Positions 25,361 to 36,959 of a DNA stretch of 64,000 nucleotides are shown piece by piece (position 1 is the first letter of the stretch; every line of letters begins with the position of its first letter). Origin of the DNA: Pontederia crassipes (Eukaryota > Streptophyta > Magnoliopsida > Commelinales > Pontederiaceae); NCBI GenBank assembly GCA_030549335.1, contig CM060184.1:43737909-43801908 (forward strand), in the 5' to 3' direction. Made by a program: the position numbers and the translations under genes. The notes under the pieces are model-generated. The model ran no database searches. It was not told where the DNA came from and saw only the letters and a program-made list of their open reading frames with translations.

Positions 25361-28300
25361 TCATGAGAGTGCTCTTGTGGAACTACCACGGGACTTTCCG
25401 TGCTCGCGTCCGAGATTGCCTCACTGAGCTTCTTCGACTCCACTCGCCTAGTTTCTTGTACAGACTCATGATATTCCTTCTTGTTCAAATCAAGTAATAA
25501 AGTGATTTGGCCAATAGTGGCTTGGAACCTTCCACGCGGGTTCTGGTGTTGCAAGTGGTATTATTCTTTCTTGGCAATGCCATGCTATTAGGGTTACTAC
25601 TATCTGCTCTACCTCTTAAGTGTTGCATGTTGTTGTTACTCATGATTGGTTTTACCTTCTGTTGTCATATATTTATGCTATTACTATACCTATTGTGCAT
25701 TCTGCCTTATGGAATGATCTAAGGACCCTATGTCTAGACGACCTTCCCTGTATGCTCGCTGACAACCTAATCTCCCCCGTCTCCCCTGCGGAGTAGTAGG
25801 GTGGTTCTCCATTTCGCTCCACCCATCCTCACGTTCCCTCCTAAACCTTATTGACTCCTAGGGCCTCCTCGACGTCGCCATTCGAGGCTCCCGGTTCACT
25901 TGGTGTAATAATTGGATTAGCCTGACCCGAGTCCATTGTCGTCTTGATATATTTCTTCTTAGTCATCATTGGTTCTATTCCTACCAGAACTTGACCTCCT
26001 CTTCTCCCGTAGATCTCCTCGAACCATTCCCCTCTCATCCTTACCACAACTGCTTCCCCCTAAAAACCTCGCCCATTTGTCTATGAGCATTTCTAGTTTA
26101 AGTATGCTCAATCGCATGAGATTATCCAAAAGCACTAGGCCTTCCCTATCATGTCTGATCCATTCCCCTTGCTCTTGTCCACATTTAGAAGGACGCCCTT
26201 CACTAAACAAGCATACCCTTAGTAAGCTCAAGGCACGCGCCCCTGAGGTCTCTAACCACATTGCCTTATTGGAAGTCCACTGTCAGGAAGCCACCCTGGT
26301 TGACTCAAACCTTCTTGCCCTATGTTTATTATGCCAGTTTCACTCTTCCTTGCTATGCCAAATTAGCCTCCATTGGTGGAGTAACCCACATGAATTGAGT
26401 GCGCCATGGTGATTGCAACTTGAAGTATTTTCACCTCTCTACCCTCATGTGACATCACCGAAACCTAGTCCATTACATCCTGGATGCCTCCAGGCATACC
26501 CACACCTCTGACCCCCCATCCCTCCAAACTCCTGTACCTCCCTATCATCCACAGACTTGAGCCTCCATACTCCCCTCCTTGTGCCCATGACCCCTGAGAT
26601 TCGGCAGGCGTTATGGAGTATGCTTGTTGGAAAGGCCTCTGACCTTGACGACCTTCCTACCGAGTCTTACCATGCCTATTGGGTCATAGTCGGACCTGAG
26701 ATCACCTATACTATTCAAAACTCTTCATTCATAACCTCTTCCCACCTGAGTGAGCTAATACCAAGATCGTCTTCATTCTCAAAAAAAAAAAAACACCCCC
26801 AAACCATCAATTATTATCGCCTCATCTCCCTTTATAATGTGATATATCAACTTGCCAAAAAAATCATTGCAAATTGCCTTCACCCAACTTTACCCAACAT
26901 CATTGACCTTACTAAAATGCCTTCATTCATGGCCACTCCATCCATGACAATATTCTCATTTCCCAAAAGCTTGCTCATTCTATGAACGTAAAAAGCACCT
27001 TCTCATTAAGACCGATATTATGAAGGCTTTTGACAAGCGTATTTTGGAATGCCATCTCTACCATCCTCCAACTCAGGAATTACGATCCCATATTTGCCTC
27101 GGGGATTATGTGTTGTGTCCAATCTCCTCCTTATACATGTAGTATAAAAGGCTCCATATCCGAGTATTTTTCTTATCACCATGGACTTCGTTAGGGACAC
27201 CAAGTCTTTCCCTACCTCTTTGTCCTGACTGCCCAAGTTCTATCCTCTTTGCTTAACCAACAGATCATCTCCCATTCCATCCAGCCATTCTCCCTTGGCC
27301 CTCATATCATTATCTGTTCACTAATGTTCTCTTAATTTCCATTTCTATGAACAAGTCCTCATGCAAAAATCTCCTTCCCACTCTTAATTTCTTCCACCAC
27401 TTCGCCAACCTATCTATCAACCCTACCAAGTCCGATGTATATCTTCCTATGCGCCAATGCACCCATCGCTAGCAGATCATTTTAGATATTCTCAAATTAC
27501 GACTTGGCTCCTTTCCATTTCAGTACCTTGGTGTTCACATCTCCCCCACCGCCCCATCATCCTCATCTCAATCCTATCTTACCTAGCGGGTTTCCACCTG
27601 ACTTGTCGGCTGACATCGCAAACTCCTTAACATCATTGGCCGCACTACCCTAATCAAAACAGTCATCAATACTATGTTTGTCCATGCCCTCTGGGCTGCA
27701 TCTATCTCAGTCAGCATGCTTGCCTCTCGAGAAGCTTTCTTGCAATTTTCTTTGGGACCCTGAGTTGGGTCGCAGGGGTATTCACCTCATTGCCTAAAAT
27801 ACTATTCAACTCCCCAAGTCGCTAGGTGGCATTGCCATCCAGAATCTCCCTCACATCTGCTTATCCCTCCTTGCTAAGCTTGTGTTTGATCTCCTCAATC
27901 AACGCAACACCCCTTGGGTTAACCTTGTTACCCAAAAATACGACACCATCCACCCCAATTCCATTCCCCTCTCCTGCACTGCACCCTCCTAGCATCTTAT
28001 CCTCAGTACTCTTCTAGCCCTTTGCTCTAGATTCATGAAATATATTGGAAACGACTAAGACACCTCGATACTCTATGATCCTTGGCTCTTCTCCACCCTA
28101 TTCTCCCATGTGCCGACTTATATAAATATCGATTCTCCTATTATTCATGACTCTGTTGCTGCCCTTTGGCACTTGGATGCTTGGGACAAGCACTTGTTCT
28201 CTCTCACTTTTGGCTCCGAGCTTTGTATGCACATCAATGCCTTGTTTGTCCCTTTGGTCGTCGATGATGACGCATGAATTTGAGTCTCAGTTCCCGGGGC

Positions 28301-29420
28301 AAGGTCTCGGCCAAAGTTGTATACATATTTCTTAATTAGCCTGCCTCGTCGCAACCCTCGGCTGGACGACGGCCTTGGCTCAGAGTGTGGCACATTTCGG
28401 TCAACCCTAAGCTCCAACTTTTCCTTTGGAAACTTCTCCACATGTGCCTCCCCACTAAAGATCAAATTGTCATGTTTTGTCCTTCTATTGACCTCACGTG
28501 TTCCTTGTGTGGGCTCGCACCTGAGACCATTCCAAACCTATTTTTTCATTGCCTACTGCTTCAGCTCTTTGGAACACCCTCCAGACTTGCCTAAATTACT
28601 AGTTTAAAATTTTCTCAACGTGGGACTCTTGGCCCTTAGGTTCTCGAGGGCTCTGACCATGACCTCCATTGGCCTAGTAGTTCTGCTCCATCTTGGTTAT
28701 TATCTGTGGGGCTTATGGAATCTCCGGAATGACACTTTTGCGCCAAGCACACAACCATTGAGGCTGTTTGGCTTCGGGTACTTGCTAAGTCTAATGATTA
28801 TCTCTCTATCCACGCACCTAGGCACCCCGTTCCACCACCTATTCTCATGTCTGACCTATCGGCTCTTCTTTTGCCTCTCCTCTGATTCCCATCCACTCCG
28901 TCCCCTGCCCCACCCCTTGTGGTCGCTTGCAGATTCAGTGGGAGCCCCTTACTCCGCCCTGGTGTTCTACGCACACAGATGGCTTTTTCTTGGAACTAAG
29001 CATAATTGGGGGTGCTACTTTTCTCCTTTGATCTCATATCGACTCTTTTATTTTTGCAAGTGTCACCCCTGCTCTACGTGGTGTGCTTTGGAGGTTAAGA
29101 CTTTGGCGCTCCTTCTGGCCCTGTAGTAGTGCATTTCGCGACACATCTTTTTGATGGCCATCCACATCAATTCCAGCTTGCTAGTTCAGAATATTACTTC
29201 TGACGCTAATGAACTTTGGTGCTCCCAGAGCAGTCTTATTGACATTCTCCATGTCTTTACTCGCATTCCCTTATACACAATTGTTATAGGAAAGAAAATA
29301 CTGCTACTACTTATTTGGCTTTTTTTGTGAGAACCTTGGAAGGCCTTATCGTATGGGACGACACCCCCATCCCGAGCTCATCCTTTTTTTTTGTCCTCGG
29401 GCCCCACTTAGTTATCTAAT
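25361..29420 (+). pseudogene. L1 LINE ORF2 remnant (endonuclease, RT, RNase H)
   Basis: Order of recognisable pieces: endonuclease start MRVLLWNYHGTF (about 25361) and later LLDVAIRGSRFTWCNN (25863 on). The RT fingers follow at 26557-26985 (QALWSMLVGKASDLDDLPTE, then INYYRLISLYNVIYQLAKKI), then YLGVHISP (about 27520). A zinc-ribbon segment comes at 28385-28594 (LFLWKLLHMCLPTKDQIV, CSLCGLAPETIPNLFFHC). Last is an RNase H-like 'THTDG' at about 28970-28985. Many frameshifts and stops; the catalytic FADD box was not located. It is markedly more GC-rich than the flanks. It represents one long, old L1 insertion together with ORF1. Confidence 0.75.
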
Positions 29421-29755
29421 GAAGCTGTATTTTATTAAAAAATTAAATGCACGCATTAAAATATGTTAATTAACCTTTGATTTCGTAAACGTGCTCTAAT
29501 TGTGTGTTGGAGTGTGTGGGTGTACGCATGTCGTGCGCATACGCATATGATTTTTTTTAGGAAAATGATACATCCTCCTAAAACTTTGGCCTAATAATCC
29601 TCCTAACACTCACATTTTTAAAACATTCCTAAAAGTTGATTAATTTACCATGTATGCCATTGTGAGAGGATTAGGAGAATATATCCTCCTAATTTAGGAG
29701 GATATCATGTTACAAGTTATATCTTAAATAATTGGGAAAAGAGTGCCTCCTTTGG
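29421..29755. other. Intergenic, no gene seen
   Basis: AT-rich with a T-run and a short repeat of 'ttaggaggatat'. No supported feature. Confidence 0.5.
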
Positions 29756-30371
29756 GGCAGCGCACTAGCGAATCTCATCCAACGGTGCACGTTTTATTTT
29801 ACCGTTTCTTTGTTTGTGACTTGATTTGGGGTTGCGCGAACTCGAGGAGCACGTCGGACTGGCGACAGAGCATGTACTACCCGCCCGAGGAGGGCCTCCG
29901 GCCCTTCGCCAGACCATTCGAAGAAGATCCAGATCGGCTCCCGGGGACTCCGTAACAATCTCCACCTGACACCTGTGCAACGAGAAGCTTGGATTCGAGA
30001 GCTACACGCTCGAACTGGAGGAGGAAGCCGCGTTGGAGGCAGCCGCTGCGAACGAGAAGGCGGAGAGAGAGGAGGCCGCCGCAGCCAGCGAGGAGGCGGA
30101 GGAGGAGGTGGGGCACGAGGACGTCGAGTGGCCCGTCCGTTGGCGCCAGCGTAGGCGCCGGGAGGAGGAAGTTCCCGCCGCCGCTACAGTGGATGGCGAA
30201 CGGCGACGGGCGACCGGCTGGGTTCATCAAGGCGGCTTATCCTGAGAGAGGTGCGGTTTGAGCGGCCAGAGGTCATCCGCGCCATGCGCGAGGTCGGGCG
30301 GCTCAAGGTTGCATCTGGTCGGAGCAGAGCTCATCGAGGAGGAGGCTCTGCCGGTGGAGGAAACGTAGGAG

Positions 30372-30833
30372 CTATGTTGCATGGATACGGGTACGGTACT
30401 GGTACCCAGTACGGGTACGGGATACGTCATTTTTTAAAAAATTAGGGTACGGGTACGCATATATATAATAATATTAAATGAAAATAATATATGTCTAAGA
30501 AAAGAATATGTAGTATATATAGATTAGAAATTAAAGTTTTCGAGAAAAATAACCATAACCACTAATCTACCAGTCCATCTAATAAAATATTAATCAACCA
30601 TTGCTAGTAATTTGAAAATTAAGCTTATTATTATATGTTAGATGAGCCAGCAAAGCCCATTTATACAAACATGCCCAGTTTGTTGACCTCATGTGTTGGC
30701 TTTCAGCTGGGATCAGCACTGGAGGTGGCTTCCATTTATACAAATACATACCATCCGTACCCGGTGTGTACCCGTAGCGGGTACGTACCCGGCACGGGTA
30801 CTCCTGCCTTTTAGGCGTACCCGTGCATCATAG
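30372..30833. mobile_element. hAT-type MITE, 462 bp, perfect 8-bp target duplication
   Basis: Exact CGTAGGAG copies flank it (30364-30371 and 30834-30841). Ends are imperfect inverted repeats: CTATGTTGCATGG at the left and, read inward, CTATGATGCACGG at the right. Both ends carry clusters of CGGGTAC/GTACCCG motifs, like hAT subterminal repeats. No transposase frame is present. Confidence 0.88.
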
Positions 30834-30915
30834 CGTAGGAGGCGTCTCCCGAGATGGAGAAAGAGGATGCAGAGCGATGGGAGAGGAAAGGTTTCAGGAG
30901 GGTCCAGAAGGCGGC

Positions 30916-31027
30916 GAGCGACAACCAGGAGATGCCGGCATGGTGGAACCACCATTTCGCAACGATGACGTGAGCGACAACCAGGAGATGCCGGCATGGT
31001 GGAACCACCATTTCGCAACGATGACGT
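30916..31027 (+). repeat. 56-bp exact tandem duplication
   Basis: Units 30916-30971 and 30972-31027 appear identical, each starting GAGCGACAACCAGG and ending GATGACGT. It duplicates the QEMPAWWNHHF coding stretch. Because 56 is not a multiple of three, it shifts the frame. Confidence 0.95.
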
Positions 31028-31079
31028 GAGGGAGGGAGTGAGCGGAGCGCTGGATCGCCTCCTTAGCGACGCTCTTTTC

Positions 31080-32263
31080 CCTAAATAATTTGACATCATA
31101 TTAAGAATAATAAAACATTGATGTCACATTCTATCGTAGTTAATTTAATTTTCTTGTTTACTTTATTTTTACATTCATGGATAAGTAATTTTGCTTTCCT
31201 TCATAATTAAAAATATAAAAACAAATTATTTACTAGTATACTCTTAAACCTTAACATTTTTTTTATATAGACTATGACATATCAGGATAATTATATGAAT
31301 TTACAAAATTAATGAATAAAAAATAATTTTTGTCTTTCAGTAAAAAACTTAATTGAAGCACTTTTAACCTTGTTTTTTTAGACCTCAGTAATCATATTAT
31401 TTTACCATATTAGGTAGAGTTTTCTGTATAACTATATTTAATTGATATATAGCATTCTTATGCTCTTGTGGCATATACATGATATATCTTTAACTATTTT
31501 GGATTCATGCATTATTTCTTAACACTCATTTTAATTAATTCGACTAATGCGATGTGAATGGAAGGTTTCTTAGATCGACATCTGATCCATTTATAACAAT
31601 ATTGATCTGTGACATAAAATATAAAAAAAATATATGTTATTTTTCCACACATATATATAGACATATTAACTTTTAATAAAAATAAAACATTGTATTATAT
31701 GCGAAGTTTTGTTGTTAATTGAAAACATGATGACACTATAACGTCTAATTTCATTTATTTTCTTGTAGTTCATTTATGTAGTTAATGTCAAATTTAATGG
31801 TTTTAAAAGATGTCAATCAAAATAAGGTAATATTTTAACATAAACGGCACACTTTACTCTTCATTTATTTGGTACTACTTTTTTAAATGTAGTTCGTAAG
31901 AGGATGAATATTAATTAATAAAATTATTAGATTAATTAATTTTAAATTTGAGTTATCTCTTAAATTGTTACTACCGCTTCCTCCATTTGGTCCTTTTCTT
32001 GTTAATTAATTAACTCCAGAAGACGTTTTAATTGTGAAATAATTACGACTAGTCAGTTGATTAAAAGAAGAATCCTTCCAACGCCCCATAACAATTTGGA
32101 TGACAACCGAAAAGAACACAAGAAAAGATTGCTTTAATAAGCTTCTGAATTGACGTAGAAAACGCATACAAAATTTAAAAAGAGAAGGAAAAAGAAAAAT
32201 AAAATTTTCCCAAATAAAGGGATATAATTTTTTCATTTAAAAATAATTTTATGAGACTGATAC

Positions 32264-32357
<94 letters not shown>

Positions 32358-33430
32358 GGAACATAACAAAAATTTACGATGACAGTTTAATCCAATAATA
32401 ACTTGAAAATATTGAATTTGTGATAAAAAAAAATACATAGATACTAAAGTTATGTGTCAATCTACCCAATTAATTACAGAAGACACTTAATACCTGTGTT
32501 CATTAACCAGGTCATTTGATATTACAAACATGCCTCATCATAAAAGGAATCCAGATTCGAACCCATTGAACATCGCATTAACTGTAATTTAATGGTTGGA
32601 AAATGGTAATTATTTTTTCTCCTGGTTCTTCCATAGTTATAACCAATGTCATTAATTGCCTTGTGATCTAATAAGTAGATGGTGCAGAGCAAAATTAATA
32701 CAATTAGCTGGCTAGAATCATTGGGAACTAGTTGCTAGTTTCATATTCGATTTCAAAACTCGTTAACTTACCTTCTTATCTAAGTCATATATAAATTTAA
32801 TATTATTATATAACTGAATTTGGATAAAGGAAAGAACTATAGCACCACACGTATGACAAGAAATTTAAATCTAAATTATTTGGAGGAACTGCTTGGATGA
32901 GGAAAAAGATGCGTTAATCTTTTGCTTGATTAATTTTCTCATTTTAGTAACATAACATGCTGAATACATAGGAAAACTATACTCTACCACTTCACATCGA
33001 AATTGGCTCTATTATTATTGTAATAATTATTATTTTGCATTTAGTTGCCTTCCTTTCTCGTTCGCATTTAATTACAAAAAAAAAGTTATTATAACTAGAA
33101 ACTGGCGGCTGACAGCTGGAAAATTCCTGTGCAGCTTCCGCTTTCTGTTTTTAGAAAGATAAACTCGATGATGCATTGAAGTAATGAATTAATTAGTCAT
33201 AATAAATTAATTAGCTCAACGTATGAAATTGAAAACAAAAAACCAAAAAAAGAAAAAAAAAGAAAAGAAAAGAAAAAGAATTCTCTCAGGTGAGGCACTG
33301 CACTGCATGCGTTGCGGTGAGATGCGACAGAATTGACAGTCCGACGTTATAGGAAGGAAGGAAGGAAGGAAGTAAATGCTCACGAAATTCAATGCCTGGA
33401 GCTTCCCTTTCTTGCCACCTTGTTGGCTCT
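31080..33430. other. AT-rich intergenic and MYB upstream region
   Basis: No coding block found. It holds the long AAT microsatellite at 32264-32358 and, near 33343-33372, short GAAG repeats. The last few hundred bases are presumably the MYB promoter. Confidence 0.6.
32264..32358. repeat. (AAT)n microsatellite
   Basis: About 31 near-perfect AAT units. Poly-Leu frames on the minus strand here are artefacts. Confidence 0.97.
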
Positions 33431-33438
33431 ATAAAAAC
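33431..33438 (+). promoter_or_regulatory. TATA box of the MYB gene
   Basis: TATAAAAA, 143 bp upstream of the start codon. Transcription would begin near 33462-33470, placing the GA/GT repeats in the 5' leader. Confidence 0.65.
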
Positions 33439-33498
33439 CCGATGCACGCACTGCTCGCTCTTGCATTGTATTATATTGTATTGTAATATTTTATTACG

Positions 33499-33556
33499 AG
33501 AGAGAGAGAGAGAGAGAGTGTGTGTGTGTGTTCGTGTTGTGTTGTGTTGTGTTGTG
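33499..33556 (+). repeat. GA, GT and GTTGT repeats in the MYB 5' leader
   Basis: About ten GA units, then about six GT units, then GTTGT repeats, ending about 18 bases before the start codon. CT/GA-rich leaders are common in plant genes and are length-variable. Confidence 0.9.
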
Positions 33557-33573
33557 AGGCGACTTTCTGAACC

Positions 33574-34855
33574 ATGGGGCGAGCACCTTGCTGCGAGAAG
33601 GGCGTGCGGAAGGGGCCGTGGACGCCGGAGGAGGACCGGATACTCATAGCTCACATACAGAGCAGGGGTCACGACAATTGGCGCGCTCTACCCAAACTAG
33701 CTGGTAAACAATTCTTGTTTCCGTCTCATACGTACACTTTTCCTGTAGCAGTTGCTTTCAGTCTGCATGGTCTTCTTTCACAGCGTCGTCTGTGTTGTTT
33801 CTGACCGAGATTTAGATATCAGTTCCTGTGGCACGTTGATAGCGTTCCTGTGCACTGGGACGTAGAAATTCTAGTGGCACTACAAGTTGTATATATAACG
33901 TTTCTGTACGTGATCCATCTTTGTCCGTGCTTGCAGGTCTGCCCAGATGTGGTAAGAGCTGTCGGCTACGTTGGCTGAACTATCTCAAGCCGGACATCAA
34001 GAGAGGGAACCTTACGGTGGAGGAGGAGAACACCATTATCGATCTCCATAATCGACTCGGTAACAGGTAAGCAAGCTCTGGATTGGAAGCTCTCTCTTTC
34101 TTCCGTCATGTGGTCGATCTCCTTCGGTCCTTGAACTCAGCAGCTATTTTTTTTTTCTCGTCTTCTCACACACAGACACTGCTGCAGTTTGTTTGTCCAG
34201 AAAGACCTCGATATATAATCTGCTTTTGACCTTGTCTTTCCCGAGCATGAAAGTTATTTAACAGGACTGTGACCCCCATTGCTTTGCTTCTCCCAGGTGG
34301 TCGGCCATTGCCGCAGCGCTTCCAGGAAGGACAGATAATGAGATCAAGAATGTCTGGCACACTCATCTGAAGAAACGAGTGATGGCGAGCCAGAAAGCAG
34401 CAGTCCAGGACCAAGCGGCGCCAGAGGCCGTACCTGTTCCAGCAGTGGAGGGTCATGCAGCAGGAGGCCCCCCAGAACTGCAGATTCCGAATCCTGTTCC
34501 TCTGCCGTCGGAGCCGTCCGCCCACGTTGAGATACCACCCCCCATCCAGAACTCGCCGGTGCTAGAAATTGAACCGGACAACGTCCTTGTCGAAGTAGAA
34601 CCCGTGGAAGAATGGCCAGATACCGAGAATAACGACAATATCTGGACAGATGCAATGATACTCGACTTGGACGGCCAACTCCCGGACGATGACCTTGTAG
34701 CAAAACCTGCCGTCTCTATTAGTAGCAGCTTCTCGTCGTGCTGCTCCAATTCCAACATCAAGGCAGCGGAAATAGATGACTGGCTGAACTATTACATGGA
34801 ATCAGAAAAATTTCTGGATTGCGTGCCAACTGATAACTTGGCGAACGATCAATGA
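33574..34855 (+). CDS. R2R3-MYB transcription factor, subgroup 2 type
   Basis: Nuclear DNA-binding regulator. Exons 33574-33703, 33937-34066 and 34297-34855 give 272 residues. Both introns sit at the conserved plant R2R3-MYB positions (G|GT after KLAG; AG|G before W of NRW). The start [10 protein letters not shown] is the classic N-terminus. R2 (about residues 14-61) has three Trp; R3 (about 67-112) has two Trp with Leu replacing the first, as usual, ending [10 protein letters not shown]. The bHLH-interaction signature of R3 is absent. R2R3 resembles MYB13/14/15 and rice MYB4 (subgroup 2), linked to cold, stress and defence responses. The C-terminus is acidic with Trp/Asp patches ([27 protein letters not shown]), plausible for activation. 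The gene is intact; subgroup and function are inferred from R2R3. Confidence 0.95.
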
Positions 34856-34989
34856 AATTTGTAATATATAAAAATTTTATTTCTTTCTTTAGCCTTTAAT
34901 TAATTTACTGAAAGCAGCAGCACAAACAATATTATCTATACTTCATGCAATACAAATTTTCGGTTGTATCATGCGAGAATTAATGATTA

Positions 34990-35013
34990 ATCAATGTTCA
35001 TATATATCTATGG

Positions 35014-35045
<32 letters not shown>

Positions 35046-35299
35046 CAATTGCAGTGACTCAGTATTTTGGTCGTACAGCCAGCATTCGATTCCAATACTA
35101 GCTGACCACCAATGTGTTTTCCACAAGATCAATAATTAGGAGGAATGGATGAATCCAGTGATTTTATATGATCATTGTCATTATTTTGCTCGTCGTGAAG
35201 ATCATGAATCAGTTGACGACCAATGCAGAATTACATAGTTATCCGAACATATTGGTCATTTATTCTCTAGAATCGATCAATAATTGGTCCATTGAAAGA
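34990..35299. other. MYB 3' flank with (TA)n
   Basis: About 13 TA units near 35016-35042. No gene seen. Confidence 0.7.
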
Positions 35300-36760
35300 T
35301 GAACGCATGCTTCAAATGAATGGATACATGACATAACAGTTTCATGTCACTATTGCTATTTATTTTTTCTTTTGCCACTCAGTTCGTGCAACCCCTCCAA
35401 CGCTATGACTATGAGAAATGCACTCACTGACTTAACAGCTAAGTGTTTGAGGAATGATAGCCCCTATCTCCCGATTAATCTGGTGACTCGCCGAATAGCG
35501 TGAGTCTTCCAACAAAATATTTTACATTTACAAAGGTTCAAATGAAGAGTTGCTATCCAACTCACCTCAATTTTCGTTAGTATGTCACTATTTCTATTTA
35601 TCATGGTTATCTAGGTCACTTGTACTCTAGAGTACGAAAAAAGTTTCATCAATTTGCTCTTGAGGGAAAAATCCATGAATTTTATGAAGTTATCATCATA
35701 TTCATCACTTATCATAAATGTTTAATCATTTGTTCTATGAAATCACAAATGCTTAGTCAATAGCCTCTAAAAAGGAAGAGTAAGTGAAAACATGATTCAT
35801 GTCCGTGGGCTAATAGTAGCTAGTTTGATGCAATTATTGCTATTTGTCATGGAAATATGACTTATATTCTTTAGAGGTCAAAATCAGTGATGAATATCCT
35901 CCTGAAAATGGACTAGATGAATGTAAGTGTAGTAGTTGATTAAATTAGTTTCATTTGTTTTGGACACATTTGTCTTTTACTCACTAATAGCTGGGGTTAA
36001 ATAGTTTTATGCTTCCTAGAGGGAGAAATATATGAATGTTTCCTAGGGTATATATAGTAGTTAATGTAATTAGGAAGAGCAACATTAATAATTTTATATT
36101 CTTAACACTATCTCTTACATGTGGGGGGCTGATAACTTTGGTTTAGTCCAATTTATCACGTTGACAACGAATGGAGAAAATATATTTTTTTAATAAGAGC
36201 TTTACGAGGTTCGAACTCTTGACTTCGGACTCTGATACCATGTTAAATTCGATGTGCTGACTAATTTTTTTAAAAGTTTAAGCCGTTAGGAAGAGCAACA
36301 TCAATGATTTTGTATTCTTAACATATTTATTGTTTATATTCTTTGGAGGTTCGAAATCAACTATAGGGTTGGATAGATCAAATCATGTTAAACATGTTTA
36401 TATTTGTTGTGCTAAGCATGTTACATATGAATTTAAGTGTAGCAGTTTGATGTAATTATTGTCATTTATCTTGCACCAGTTGTCATTTACTCTTCTAAAT
36501 CTAGGATAAGTGATCATATGAGACAAATAGGAAGGAAAACATGATTACGTTCTTGATATAAATATTGGACGTACTTCCAAGCTGGCAATTTAATGTAATT
36601 ATTGTAATTTAATATTTCCACTTGCCTCAAATAGCTTTTTACGTAGTCTTGGATATTGGGAATCGATGGAGGCATCACTATGAATGCATGTCTTTTATAT
36701 CTTGATATAGAATGTAGTAAATTCAATGTAATTATTGTCATTTATTGTTGTCACTTATAT
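35300..36760 (+). repeat. Dispersed degenerate repeats with core TGTAATTATTGTCATTTAT
   Basis: Variants occur near 35345, 35580, 35828, 36433, 36590 and 36725, each followed by a differing 'ctt..tactc/ttcttt..agg' context. Spacing is irregular (roughly 130-600 bp). It may be an old tandem array broken by the TRIM and by drift. Confidence 0.45.
36060..36323 (-). mobile_element. TRIM-like miniature LTR retrotransposon
   Basis: On the minus strand an 83-bp 5' LTR (36323-36241) starts TGTTAAGAATAC and ends TTTAACA. TGGTATCAGAG (36240-36230, tRNA-Met primer type) adjoins it directly, with ~120 bp of noncoding sequence and then a purine-rich end (GGGGGG, AAGAGATAG). A second TGTTAAGAATATAAAAT start follows at 36107. 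The 3' LTR matches only its first ~39 bp and is truncated. There is no coding capacity. Layout fits TRIM elements. Confidence 0.75.
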
Positions 36761-36959
36761 TTGACATCTTTCTACTATACATGATTGCTTAACACTTATC
36801 CATAAAACGTGTGTTGTATATTTTTTGTTGTCATTATAGTATCCAAGAGTGATCGGATATGCTTGAATTCCAAATCATAGCATGATGGTATTACTTTCTT
36901 AGAAGCAAAATCCAAACCATCATCATCTTAAATATTTTGATGTTATTGCATATCGGACT

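Larger units (their letters stand above)
29756..31027 (+). pseudogene. Unidentified Glu/Ala-rich coding remnant split by a MITE
   Basis: GC-rich sequence with coding character. One frame reads NEKLGFESYTLELEEEAA and continues as a Glu/Ala coiled-coil-like stretch (30033-30120). After a frame change comes LREVRFERPEVIRAMREVGR (30240-30300). Past the inserted element (30372-30833) the same style resumes with SPEMEKEDAERWERKGF and NQEMPAWWNHHFATM. Joining across the MITE leaves a TAG codon at the target site, and a 56-bp tandem duplication ends the region. I do not recognise the family. It could be a captured or dead host gene. Confidence 0.45.

Noticed and set aside
32175..32438. Poly-Leu open frame on the minus strand
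   Set aside because: Translation of the AAT microsatellite.
33392..33649. Frame overlapping the MYB start (Arg-Glu and Cys-Val runs)
   Set aside because: A shadow of the GA/GT repeats in the leader; the MYB frame is unambiguous.
36205..36240. tRNA-like 'ggttcgaac' near 'tctgatacca'
   Set aside because: Part of the TRIM: the second motif is the primer-binding site, and no cloverleaf can be drawn.
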